A DNA stretch of 8,865 nt, taken from Rhodospirillales bacterium Alpha_05 (GTDB lineage: Bacteria; Pseudomonadota; Alphaproteobacteria; Rhodospirillales; Rhodospirillaceae). Of the stretch, positions 1-6,874 are shown piece by piece. The stretch's first letter is position 1. Every line of letters starts with the position of its first letter. Under the pieces are notes generated by a model that was not told the origin of the DNA, did no database searches, and saw nothing but the letters and a program-made list of their open reading frames with translations. The stretch is taken from the NCBI GenBank assembly GCA_001603335.1, contig LUYR01000157.1, positions 1 to 8,865 of the forward strand. Direction: 5' to 3'. The position numbers and the translations under genes were made by a program.

Positions 1-386
1 CGGGCGAGCTCGGCGCGGGCGCGGGTCTCGGCCGCGGCGCGGCCCATGCCCTTCACCTTGCGGAGCGCCAGGGCGACGTTGTCGAGCGCGTTCAGGTGAT
101 CGAACAGGTTATAGTCCTGGAAGATCATCCCAACCTGCTGGCGGTAGGCATAAAGCCCCTTGCGCGAGCGGACGTCGACCGCCTGACCGTCGAGGCGGAT
201 CGTGCCCGCATCGGGGATGTGGAGGAAGTTGAGGCACTGCAGCAGCGTGCTCTTGCCGCCGCCCGACGGGCCGATCAGCACCTTCATCTCGCCGCGCTTC
301 ACGCTGAACGAAACGCCGGAGAGAATCGGCTTGCCGCCGAGGGTTTTTGCGAGGTTCTCGACCTCGAGGATCGGGGTTTCGCTCAT
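1..386 (-). CDS. Polar amino-acid ABC transporter ATP-binding protein (partial, C-terminus cut by window)
   Basis: This is the N-terminal 128 residues of the nucleotide-binding subunit, the cytoplasmic ATPase that would power the permease encoded just upstream. The Walker A motif GPSGGGKST lies at residues 39-47 and the Q-loop at Q90 in the stretch IFQDYNLFDHL. That sequence and spacing are typical of the HisP/GlnQ polar amino-acid family. The signature motif, Walker B and H-loop lie beyond the window edge, so completeness cannot be judged. The start ATG (386-384) shares its A with the permease stop codon (TGATG overlap), indicating one transcript and translational coupling. The substrate cannot be read from an ATPase; it is inferred only as an amino acid from the neighbouring binding protein. 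Family assignment is secure. Confidence 0.95.
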   Translation of the reverse strand, partial: MSETPILEVENLAKTLGGKPILSGVSFSVKRGEMKVLIGPSGGGKSTLLQCLNFLHIPDAGTIRLDGQAVDVRSRKGLYAYRQQVGMIFQDYNLFDHLNALDNVALALRKVKGMGRAAAETRARAELA

Positions 387-1066
387 CAGCGCGCCTCCTG
401 CGGTCCGAAGCCCGGGACGGCGACGTGGCGTTCGAGCATGCGCAGCGCGCGCACGCCCACCCAGGTGAGGATGAAATAGATCCCGCACGCGGCCAGGGCC
501 AGCGCCAGGTGTTGATAGGTTCGGGTGGCGACGAACTGGGTCCGCGCCATGATCTCGGTCGCGCCCAGGACGAACGCAAGGGCGGAATCCTTGAGGATGA
601 TCGAGTACTCGTTGGACCAGCCGGGCAGCGACAGGCGCAGCGCCTGGGGCAGGACGATGTTGAAGATCGCCTGCCGATCGGTGAAGCCGAGCGCCGAGGC
701 GGCGCGGAACTGCCCCTTGGAGAGCGACAGGATCGCGCCCCGGAAGATCTGCGACTGATACGCGCCCGAGGCCATGCCGAGCACCAGGGTGGCGGCGGTG
801 AGCGCGTCGATGTTCCACGAGAACGCCTGGAACAGGCCGAAGTAGAACAGGAACAGCAGCACCAGGATCGGCACGCCGCGGAAGAACCAGACGTAGGCGC
901 GCACCAGCCAGCCGAGCGGCTTCGGCCCATAGACCTGCGCCACCGCCATCGGCAGGCCGATCGCGAGACCGATGAACATCCCCCCCAACACCGCCGCCAC
1001 CGTCAAGCCGGTGCCGCCGAGCAGATAGGGGATCGCCCCGATCACAACCTCGAACGCCTGATTCAT
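386..1066 (-). CDS. Polar amino-acid ABC transporter permease (HisM/GlnP type)
   Basis: A 226-residue inner-membrane permease of the His/Glu/Gln/Arg family, matching the usual 215-240 residues. Hydrophobic segments fall near residues 15-45, 57-80, 88-105, 160-180 and 186-208. The FRGVPILVLLF stretch (62-72) is a family hallmark. The cytoplasmic EAA coupling loop spans about residues 118-141 (QFRAASALGF, then IVLPQALR), where the ATPase docks. I chose the ATG at 1066 because it begins the standard family N-terminus (MNQAFEVVIGAIPYLL). The frame stays open upstream to 1255, but that extension runs through a terminator hairpin and a palindromic repeat. No second permease gene is visible, so the channel is either a homodimer or pairs with a subunit encoded beyond the ATPase. 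The RBS is weak (GGCGGTGGT just before ATG). Confidence 0.95.
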   Translation of the reverse strand: MNQAFEVVIGAIPYLLGGTGLTVAAVLGGMFIGLAIGLPMAVAQVYGPKPLGWLVRAYVWFFRGVPILVLLFLFYFGLFQAFSWNIDALTAATLVLGMASGAYQSQIFRGAILSLSKGQFRAASALGFTDRQAIFNIVLPQALRLSLPGWSNEYSIILKDSALAFVLGATEIMARTQFVATRTYQHLALALAACGIYFILTWVGVRALRMLERHVAVPGFGPQEAR

Positions 1067-1120
1067 ACCACCGCCATCACTTCGTGAGTTCCCCCGAGGG
1101 CTTTTAACCCAATGCGGACG

Positions 1121-1157
1121 ACAAAGCAAAGGCGCGGCCACGGGAATGGCCGCGCCT
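1121..1157 (-). terminator. Intrinsic terminator / attenuating hairpin between binding protein and permease
   Basis: An 11-bp perfect inverted repeat (1130-1140 with 1147-1157) encloses a 6-base loop. Read on the minus strand it is followed by the T-rich tract TTTGCTTTGT (1130-1121). It lies downstream of the substrate-binding protein gene and about 55 bases before the permease start. In many amino-acid ABC operons a hairpin here lets binding protein be made in large excess over membrane subunits, by partial termination and protection of the upstream mRNA from 3' decay. The structure is seen directly; partial read-through is inferred. The plus strand lacks a T tract after the stem. Confidence 0.8.
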
Positions 1158-1167
1158 CCCATCGGAC

Positions 1168-1313
1168 AAGAAACGGATTGGGAATTCGCTCCGGTGAGTC
1201 GGCTGGCGCTGCGCTTCGAGAACCGACGCGCAGCGGACGTGAAGTCCGTGAGCATCGGAAGCGCAGAAAGCGGCGCCAGACGGTCGCCGGAGTAGAATTC
1301 CCGGCCGTTTCTT
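1168..1313. repeat. 146-bp imperfect palindromic element in the 3' UTR of the binding-protein gene
   Basis: The two halves pair in order from the ends inward: 1168-1176 with 1305-1313 (9 bp), 1180-1187 with 1295-1302 (8 bp, GGGAATTC), 1189-1194 with 1287-1292 (CTCCGG), 1203-1209 with 1273-1279 (CTGGCGC) and 1209-1217 with 1258-1266 (CTGCGCTTC). A small apical hairpin is 1234-1238 with 1244-1248. Small bulges interrupt the arms. The outer end overlaps the stop codon of the binding-protein gene (1312-1314). It could be a MITE-like or REP-like dispersed palindrome, or a purpose-built RNA structure that stabilises the transcript. I see no clear target-site duplication. Whether it is repeated elsewhere cannot be told from one copy. 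Confidence 0.75.
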
Positions 1314-2055
1314 AGGGTTTATATTTCGCCTTCAGTTCTTCCCACTTCGGGCTCTTCATCAGGCGCGCGTAGCCTTCGTTGAGCTTCTTCAGGAGGGCCG
1401 GATCGTTCTTGCGCACGGCGCAGCCATAGGCCTCCTCGTCGCCGAAGGTACCGGCGATCTTGAGCGGCTGGCCGCTCTTGATCGCGTCGTTGGCCGGGGC
1501 TTCGTTCATCCCCGCGGCGTCGATGCGACCGTTGAGCACGTCGCCCAAGGCCATCTGGGCAGCGGAATACTGGCGCGCCTCGAAGTTCCACTTCGGCTCT
1601 TTCTTCCGGGCTTCGGCGAGCCACTGCTCTTCCGCCGTGCCCTGCTGCAGGCCGAGCTTCTTGCCGCCGGTGAGAACCTGCTCCGAGGTCAGCTTCGAGT
1701 CCTTCTTGACCACGAAGACGTTGACCACCTTCCAATAGGGATCGGTGAAGCTGACCTGCTCGGCGCGCTTCGGGGTGATGCTCATGCCCGAGCAGATGAA
1801 ATCGATCTTGTTCGCCATCAGGCTCGGGATGATGCCTTCCCACGCGACCGGCTGGTGCTTGACCTCGAAGCCCATCTCCTTGGCGATCCAGTCGACCGCC
1901 TCGACGTCGAAGCCCTTGGCCTTGCCGTCGGTGTCGATGAACGCGAACGGCGGGAACGCCGCGTCGATGCCGTTCACCAGGGTTTCGGCGTGCGCCGAAG
2001 CCGCCATCGTCACCGCCGCGACGCCGGCCAGCAGAAGGGTAGTCGTCTTTTTCAT
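1312..2055 (-). CDS. Periplasmic amino-acid-binding protein of ABC transporter (SBP family 3)
   Basis: A 247-residue periplasmic substrate-binding protein that would capture a polar amino acid and deliver it to the adjacent permease. Residues 1-23 form a Sec signal peptide (MKK, a hydrophobic core, then AHA before ETL). Mature-protein hallmarks are DAAFPPFAFIDTDG with GFDVE (31-52), IDFICSGMSITPKR (84-97) with the carboxylate-binding Arg97, and VSFTDPYW (101-108). In the position where HisJ-type proteins usually carry an Asp for the ligand amino group, the local sequence is GMNEAPAND (182-190), so the ligand is uncertain. Two cysteines (C88, C212) could form a disulfide. I chose the ATG at 2055, preceded by GGGTGAG; an in-frame ATG at 2067 (MGENMKK) is a credible alternative. 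Its stop codon sits inside the palindromic element. Confidence 0.93.
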   Translation of the reverse strand: MKKTTTLLLAGVAAVTMAASAHAETLVNGIDAAFPPFAFIDTDGKAKGFDVEAVDWIAKEMGFEVKHQPVAWEGIIPSLMANKIDFICSGMSITPKRAEQVSFTDPYWKVVNVFVVKKDSKLTSEQVLTGGKKLGLQQGTAEEQWLAEARKKEPKWNFEARQYSAAQMALGDVLNGRIDAAGMNEAPANDAIKSGQPLKIAGTFGDEEAYGCAVRKNDPALLKKLNEGYARLMKSPKWEELKAKYKP

Positions 2056-2118
2056 GTTCTCACCCATGTCGATTTTCCACGCGCCGCCGCGAACTCCCCC
2101 GCCGCCGCACCGGGCAAA

Positions 2119-2147
2119 AGACTATCCTCTGATGCGATGGAAGGCAA
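2119..2147 (-). promoter_or_regulatory. Tentative promoter of the transporter operon with overlapping palindrome
   Basis: On the minus strand TTGCCT (2147-2142) lies 17 bases before TAGTCT (2124-2119), a weak match to a housekeeping promoter. The perfect 10-bp palindrome GGCAATTGCC (2143-2152) overlaps the -35 element and could be an operator. Both are short, and a 10-bp palindrome is not very unlikely in 200 bases. The remainder of the divergent gap 2056-2268 shows no other clear structure. Confidence 0.25.
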
Positions 2148-2239
2148 TTGCCGCCGCACGCCCACGCATTGGGCAGATCCACCCGGCGCGCCAACCGATG
2201 CTTGAAGCTCCGGGGCGACCGGGTTACTTCATTCTCAAC

Positions 2240-2260
2240 GATAATTTTCCACCGGGAGGA
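2240..2260 (+). promoter_or_regulatory. guaC ribosome binding site and possible -10 box
   Basis: A strong Shine-Dalgarno sequence, GGGAGGA (2254-2260), sits 8 bases before the ATG at 2269 and fixes that start. GATAAT (2240-2245) matches the -10 consensus at five of six positions, but no convincing -35 lies 16-18 bases upstream and the resulting leader would be only about 17 bases. The RBS is secure; the promoter is tentative. Confidence 0.45.
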
Positions 2261-2268
2261 TCGCCGCG

Positions 2269-3393
2269 ATGCGGATGGAAACCGAGGTCAAACTCGACTA
2301 CAAGGACGTTCTGATCCGGCCGAAGCGCTCGCGCCTGACGTCGCGCTCGGCGGTCGAACTCGCGCGCACCTTCCGCTTTCCCCATGCGCCCGGCAACTGG
2401 ACCGGCGTGCCGATCATCGCGGCGAACATGGACACCGTCGGCAGCTTCGCGATGGCCGACGCGCTTTCGGGCTTCGGCCTGATGACCGCGCTGCACAAGT
2501 TCTACGACGTCGCCGACTACGCCGACTATCTCCTCGCCCGCCGCGCCGCGGGCACGAAGGAAGGCCTCGCGCCGGAAGACAGCGTCTTCCTCTCCTTCGG
2601 CATCACCGACGCCGACCTCGAAAAGCTCGACGCGGTCGCCGCCGACCTGAAAAACCGTGCGGGCGCGGCCCCCCGCTTCATCTGCCTCGACGTCGCCAAC
2701 GGCTACTCGGAGCGATTCGCCGAGATCGTCCAGACGGTGCGCGGCCGTTATCCCGACGCGGTGCTGATGGCGGGCAACGTCGTCACCGGCGAAATGACCG
2801 AGCAGTTGGTGCTTTCCGGCGCGGACATCGTCAAGGTCGGCATCGGCCCGGGCTCGGTCTGCACCACCCGCAAGATCACCGGCGTCGGCTACCCGCAGCT
2901 TTCGGCGGTGATCGAATGCGCCGACGCGGCGCACGGGTTGAACGGCATGGTCTGCGCCGACGGCGGCTGCACCGTGCCGGGCGACGTCGCCAAGGCGTTC
3001 GCGGCGGGCGCGGACTTCGTGATGCTGGGCGGCATGCTCGCCGGGCACGACGAGGGCGGCGGCAAGCTGATCACCCGGCGCTTCCTCACCCACGAACTCG
3101 ACGCCAACGACCGCCAGATGGTGCGCGAGGAAAAGACCGTGGAGTTCTACGGCATGAGCTCGGAAGCAGCGATGAGCAAGCACTACGGCGGCGTCGCCAA
3201 ATACCGCGCGAGCGAGGGCAAGCGGGTCGAGCTGCCCTATCGCGGCGCGGTGGCGGACACGGTGCAGGAGCTCCTCGGCGGCCTACGCTCCACCTGCACC
3301 TACGTCGGCGCGCTCCGGCTCAAGGAGCTCTCCAAGCGCGCCACCTTCGTGCGCGTCAGCCAGCAGATCAATAACGTGTTCGGCAGCTCCTGA
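2269..3393 (+). CDS. guaC: GMP reductase
   Basis: A 374-residue cytoplasmic GMP reductase (EC 1.7.1.7), which converts GMP with NADPH to IMP, ammonia and NADP+ and so returns guanine nucleotides to the purine pool. It has the IMPDH/GMPR TIM barrel: LDYKDVLIRPKRS near the N-terminus (9-21), AANMDTVG (51-58), and the catalytic loop GIGPGSVCTTRK (191-202) with nucleophile Cys198. Next come GVGYPQLSAVIECADAAHGL (205-224) and FVMLGGMLAGHDE. The C-terminal flap FYGMSSEAAMSKH and RASEGK, then GGLRSTCTYVGA, are diagnostic of GuaC rather than IMP dehydrogenase. There is no CBS-domain insert, as expected for GMPR. It is slightly longer than the 347-residue E. coli enzyme. No riboswitch is visible upstream. 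Assignment is very secure. Confidence 0.97.
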   Translation: MRMETEVKLDYKDVLIRPKRSRLTSRSAVELARTFRFPHAPGNWTGVPIIAANMDTVGSFAMADALSGFGLMTALHKFYDVADYADYLLARRAAGTKEGLAPEDSVFLSFGITDADLEKLDAVAADLKNRAGAAPRFICLDVANGYSERFAEIVQTVRGRYPDAVLMAGNVVTGEMTEQLVLSGADIVKVGIGPGSVCTTRKITGVGYPQLSAVIECADAAHGLNGMVCADGGCTVPGDVAKAFAAGADFVMLGGMLAGHDEGGGKLITRRFLTHELDANDRQMVREEKTVEFYGMSSEAAMSKHYGGVAKYRASEGKRVELPYRGAVADTVQELLGGLRSTCTYVGALRLKELSKRATFVRVSQQINNVFGSS

Positions 3394-3399
3394 CGCATA

Positions 3400-3499
3400 C
3401 CCCGGTAGGAAAACCACAACAAAACGTTCACGCCTGAATCCCGCGCGGGGTGGCTAAACTCCGCCGGGTTCGGGGTGGGGTGCGTTCGGTTTTCCGGGG
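3400..3499. repeat. Inverted repeat flanking the guaC/EAL-gene spacer
   Basis: CCCCGG-TAGG-AAAACC (3400-3415) is the complement of GGTTTTCCGGGG (3488-3499) apart from a 4-base bulge, giving 12 paired bases around about 72 bases. A self-complementary CCCGCGCGGG (3440-3449) lies inside. The right arm ends 10 bases before the chosen start of the EAL gene, where a ribosome binding site would be expected. It might fold in the leader mRNA or form an operator pair. No T tract follows, so it is not an intrinsic terminator for guaC, and I see no other terminator there. Confidence 0.35.
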
Positions 3500-3509
3500 T
3501 TCGTCTTCG

Positions 3510-5990
3510 ATGGGTTCTTCTTCTTTCCACGCAACGGCGGGCGTCGCGCGCCCGTGGCGTTTCGGCATTCGCAAAAAGATGTGGGCGACCTTCGGCGCGA
3601 TCGCGCTGGTGGTGGTCGGCGCGACCCTGGTGTCGTGGTCGAGCTATCGCGAAACCGACCGCTCGATGAGCCGCATCGTCAATCGCACCCTGCCGCTGAT
3701 GTCCCGGCTTTCCGACCTCGCGCGGATGTCGCAACGGATGCTGGCGCTGACCCCGACGGCGCTGATCGCCGACGACGTCGCCGCGATCGAGCGCTCGGCG
3801 GCGAGCTTCGGCATCGCCCAGGCGCAGTTCGCGGACGCCCTCACCCAGATGAACGGCGAAACCGCGCTGCAAGGCGAGCTCGGCGAAATGCGCGCCGCCG
3901 CCGCCCGGATCGACGCCGACCTCGCGCTGCTGCTCTCGGCACAACGCCAGCGCATCCGCCTCGCCGCATCGTTCGCCGCGATCAGCGACCAGGTCGACGT
4001 GCTGCACCAGGAATATCGCCTCATGGCGGATTCGGCGGAGGGCGCGCGCCCGAAGGCGCGGCAATTCCTCCTCCTCACCAACCGCAGCCTCGTCGGCCTG
4101 TCCGAAATCGGCCGCACCGACAGCATCGACGGCGTCGAAGCGCTTTCCAGCCGCCTCCGCCCCACCCTCGAATCCATGCGCGCGCTGCTCGCCCACCCCG
4201 ACCTCAAGCCCCTCGGCCAGGGCGCGGTGCGGATCGTCGCGCGCACCGAGAACCTGACCTATGGCGAAAGCTCGCTGACCGCGCTGCGGGAGCGCGAACT
4301 CACCACCCGCGCGCTGGCCGAGATCCGCCTCGCCTCCCTCTCCCGCGCCTCCGCCGACCTCGAGGCGACGGTCTCGCGCCTGCTGGAACGGATGGCGGCG
4401 CAGACCGTGGCCGAGCGCGAGCAAACCGCCGATAGCCTCGACCGCAGCCAGTCGCTGCTGCTGGTGTTGGGGTTGGGCTGTGCGCTGGGGTCGCTCGGCG
4501 TGGCGTTCTTCTACCTCGGCCACGGCCTGCTCGACCGCCTCGCCCGCCTCGGCGCGACGATGCGCCGGATCGCGGGCGGCGATCTCGACTCCGAGATCGA
4601 CACCGGCGGCCGCGACGAACTCGGCGACATGGCACGCGACCTCGCGGTGTTCCGCGACGCGATGGCGAAGAACACCCACATCGCCTCCCACGACATGCTC
4701 ACCGGGCTGGGCAACCGCGCCATGCTCGACACCCACGTAACCCGGCGGATCGCCGCCGGCGGATCGGGCGCGGTGCTGTTCTTCAGCCTCGACGGCTTCC
4801 GCGACATCACCGAGACCTTCGGCTTCGATACCGGCGACGCGGTGCTGCGCCTGCTCGCCGAGCGCCTCAAGACCACGGTACGCCCCGGCGACGTCGCGGC
4901 GCGCATCGGCCAGGACCGCTTCGTCGTCGCCGCGCCGGAACTAACTGTCGAAGCCGACATCGAGGCCTTCGCCGCGCGCCTCGCGGCGGCGCTGCGAAAG
5001 CCGCTGCGCTTCGAAGACCTGGATTTGGAAATCGACCCATTCGCGGGCGTGGCGCGCTACCCCGAAGACGGCGCGGAATCCGAAATCCTGCTGCACCGCG
5101 CCGACATGGCGCTGCGCGCGGGCCTCGACGACCGGACGCGGCGCGAGGCGGCGCTCTACACCGCCGAAATCGGCGAGAACGCGGAGAAGCGCCGCGACAT
5201 CCGCACCGATCTGAAGCTCGCGATCGAGCGCGGCGACTTCGTCCTCCACTACCAGCCGAAGATGCGCATCCGCACCGGCCGGATCGAAGGCGTCGAAGCC
5301 CTGGTGCGCTGGAACCACCCGCAGAAGGGCGCGATCAGCCCGGCGGACTTCATCCCCCTCGCCGAATCGAGCGGCCTGATCCTCCCCCTCGGGCGCTGGA
5401 TTTTGCGCGAGGCGTGCCGTCAGGCGCGGGCCTGGGTGGACATGGGCCTGGAGCCGATGCGGGTGGCGGTGAACATCTCGCCGGTACAGTTCCTCCGCGA
5501 CGACATGGCCGAGGCGGCCCGCGACGCGCTGTTCGAGACCGGCCTCGACCCCGAACTCCTCGAACTCGAAATCACCGAGGGCGTGCTGCTGCACCACGAG
5601 GACAACGTCGCGGCCAGGATGCGCGCCTTGCGCGACATGGGCGTGCGGCTCTCGATCGACGACTTCGGCACCGGCTACTCCAGCCTCTCCTATTTGAAGA
5701 AGCTGCCGGTCAACACCCTGAAGATCGACCAAAGCTTCGTCCGCGGCATCGAGGCGGACAACGACGACGCGCGGATCTGCACCGCGATCATCGGCCTCGC
5801 CCACGACATCGGCCTCGAAGTCGTGGCGGAAGGCATCGAGTGGCAGAGCCACATCGACTTCCTGCAGAACCAGGCCTGCGACGTCGGCCAGGGCTACTTC
5901 ATCAGCCGCCCGCTCCCCGCCGAAGCCTTCCCCGCCTTCCTCGAAACCTGGAAAGCCGAGCGTCTCGCACTGCGCGAAGTCGCGTCGTAA
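3510..5990 (+). CDS. Membrane sensor with HAMP, degenerate GGDEF and EAL domains (probable c-di-GMP phosphodiesterase)
   Basis: An 826-residue inner-membrane signalling protein, probably hydrolysing c-di-GMP to pGpG. TM1 is at about residues 24-43. A roughly 270-residue, mostly helical periplasmic sensor region of unknown ligand follows, then TM2 (316-340) and HAMP (about 341-388). The GGDEF domain (about 391-540) has GQDRF (467-471) in place of GGDEF, so cyclase activity is unlikely. The I-site-type RPGD (458-461) lies five residues before it and is kept. The EAL domain (about 565-810) keeps E596-A-L, N655, E687, DDFGTG (717-722), K738, E774, E777 and Q794, the residues expected for metal binding and catalysis. 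I chose the ATG at 3510; GTG at 3450 would add 20 arginine-rich residues, and neither start has a strong RBS. It converges with the gene ending at 6006, leaving 15 bases. The enzymatic direction is inferred from motifs. Confidence 0.9.
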   Translation: MGSSSFHATAGVARPWRFGIRKKMWATFGAIALVVVGATLVSWSSYRETDRSMSRIVNRTLPLMSRLSDLARMSQRMLALTPTALIADDVAAIERSAASFGIAQAQFADALTQMNGETALQGELGEMRAAAARIDADLALLLSAQRQRIRLAASFAAISDQVDVLHQEYRLMADSAEGARPKARQFLLLTNRSLVGLSEIGRTDSIDGVEALSSRLRPTLESMRALLAHPDLKPLGQGAVRIVARTENLTYGESSLTALRERELTTRALAEIRLASLSRASADLEATVSRLLERMAAQTVAEREQTADSLDRSQSLLLVLGLGCALGSLGVAFFYLGHGLLDRLARLGATMRRIAGGDLDSEIDTGGRDELGDMARDLAVFRDAMAKNTHIASHDMLTGLGNRAMLDTHVTRRIAAGGSGAVLFFSLDGFRDITETFGFDTGDAVLRLLAERLKTTVRPGDVAARIGQDRFVVAAPELTVEADIEAFAARLAAALRKPLRFEDLDLEIDPFAGVARYPEDGAESEILLHRADMALRAGLDDRTRREAALYTAEIGENAEKRRDIRTDLKLAIERGDFVLHYQPKMRIRTGRIEGVEALVRWNHPQKGAISPADFIPLAESSGLILPLGRWILREACRQARAWVDMGLEPMRVAVNISPVQFLRDDMAEAARDALFETGLDPELLELEITEGVLLHHEDNVAARMRALRDMGVRLSIDDFGTGYSSLSYLKKLPVNTLKIDQSFVRGIEADNDDARICTAIIGLAHDIGLEVVAEGIEWQSHIDFLQNQACDVGQGYFISRPLPAEAFPAFLETWKAERLALREVAS

Positions 5991-6005
5991 CCCAGCGCAG
6001 GCCGT

Positions 6006-6383
6006 TCAGAACGGCACGGCGACGGCACGGCTCCATACCGGCTCTCCCGCCCGCGAGACGCGATGGAGCACGAGCGATCTCTCGGTTTCCCACACCGCTT
6101 CGAGTCTTCCCACCCCGGCCTCCTCCTCGAAGACTATCTGCTCCGCGCCGCCGGGACCGAGAACTTCGACGCGGTCGATGGCGGTCTCCATGAAGGGCCC
6201 CACGCGGCAAACCCTGGTGGACACCCGCGCGGAGCGCTGCCCTTCGGGTGAAATCGCGATACCGTGCCCCAAAATCTCGCAGGGTGCCGCCGCGAGCAGC
6301 GCCCACCAAGCCGCGAGCACCAACGGCGCGAACACGATGCTCCACAAAAGGAGCGCGTACAGATGAATCCTGAACCGCCGCAT
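6006..6383 (-). CDS. Hypothetical single-TM protein, coupled to the Lrp regulator gene
   Basis: A 125-residue protein I do not recognise. Residues 1-8 are basic (MRRFRIHL), residues 9-31 form one hydrophobic segment, and the remaining 90 or so residues look soluble and beta-rich, probably periplasmic. Two cysteines (C35, C59) flank a short segment and could form a disulfide. LAAAPC is not a good lipobox, because Pro precedes the Cys. The start follows the regulator stop by two bases (TAACCATG), so the two are almost certainly co-transcribed and translationally coupled. Codon use is less biased than in neighbours (ATA, AGA and AGG occur), which fits weak expression or a younger gene. The 3' end lies 15 bases from the EAL gene's 3' end with no room for a terminator, so transcripts may overlap antisense. 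Coding status is likely but not proven. Confidence 0.65.
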   Translation of the reverse strand: MRRFRIHLYALLLWSIVFAPLVLAAWWALLAAAPCEILGHGIAISPEGQRSARVSTRVCRVGPFMETAIDRVEVLGPGGAEQIVFEEEAGVGRLEAVWETERSLVLHRVSRAGEPVWSRAVAVPF

Positions 6384-6385
6384 GG

Positions 6386-6862
6386 TTAGTTCGGCGTGTC
6401 GAACAGGCCGGGCGGCGCCACCTGGCGGCGGACGACGCGGCGGAGCGCGATGCTGGTCTGGATGCGGGTGACGCCGGGGAGGCGCGACAGCGTCTCCTTG
6501 TGGAGGCGTTCGTAGTCCTCGGCGTCTCGCGCGACGACACGCAGCAGGTAGTCCGACTGCCCCGACATCAAATAGCAGTCCATGATCTCCGGGCAATCCT
6601 TCACCGCCGCCTCGAACGCCGAGAGGAAATCCTCGGTCTGCCGGTCGAGGGTGATGTGGACGAAGATGCTGAGCTTGTGGCCGAGCGCCGCCTCGTTGAT
6701 CAGCACCGTGTAGCTGCGGATCACCCCTTCGGATTCGAGGTTCTGCACCCGGCGCAGGCACGCGGAAGGCGAAAGGTGGACCCGACTGGCCAACTCGACG
6801 TTGGTGATACGCCCGTCGTCTTGAAGCGTGCGCAATATTTTCACGTCGATGTCGTCGAGCAT
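6386..6862 (-). CDS. Lrp/AsnC-family transcriptional regulator, likely controlling ald
   Basis: A 158-residue regulator of normal family length. The N-terminus MLDDIDVKILRTLQDDGR is the classic Lrp opening. The helix-turn-helix spans about residues 20-43 (NVELASRVHLSPSACLRRVQNL), and the RAM ligand-binding/oligomerisation domain covers about 65-145. The latter includes IMDCYLMSGQSDYLLRV (93-109), where effector contacts are usually made. Such proteins form octamers that wrap DNA and respond to an amino acid. I chose ATG 6862 because it starts the conserved domain and has GGAA nine bases upstream. The open frame continues to 6940, but that extension would be translated from operator-like DNA. 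The divergent alanine dehydrogenase gene is the natural target, as in AldR- or BkdR-type pairs, which makes alanine a candidate effector by inference. It overlaps no other gene and precedes the small TM protein. Confidence 0.94.
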   Translation of the reverse strand: MLDDIDVKILRTLQDDGRITNVELASRVHLSPSACLRRVQNLESEGVIRSYTVLINEAALGHKLSIFVHITLDRQTEDFLSAFEAAVKDCPEIMDCYLMSGQSDYLLRVVARDAEDYERLHKETLSRLPGVTRIQTSIALRRVVRRQVAPPGLFDTPN

Positions 6863-6874
6863 TGGCGCATTCCG

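Noticed and set aside
1067..1255. An in-frame 63-codon N-terminal extension of the permease
   Set aside because: It is translated from the palindromic element and the terminator hairpin, has no membrane-protein character and does not fit the family N-terminus, which begins at 1066.
2224..3183. Long minus-strand open frame opposite guaC
   Set aside because: The plus strand encodes an unmistakable GMP reductase; the antisense product has low-complexity composition and no motif.
3300..4736. Long open frame on the minus strand opposite guaC's end and the EAL gene's sensor region
   Set aside because: It is rich in R, A, E, H and G with no recognisable domain and lies antisense to a well-supported gene; such frames are expected in high-GC DNA.
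4848..4930. Active diguanylate cyclase
   Set aside because: The signature is GQDRF, so the catalytic acidic residue and glycine are missing.
2269..5990. guaC and the EAL gene as one functional unit linking c-di-GMP breakdown to GMP recycling
   Set aside because: They are adjacent and co-oriented, but 116 bases apart with no coupling; the biochemical link is appealing but nothing in the sequence supports it beyond proximity.
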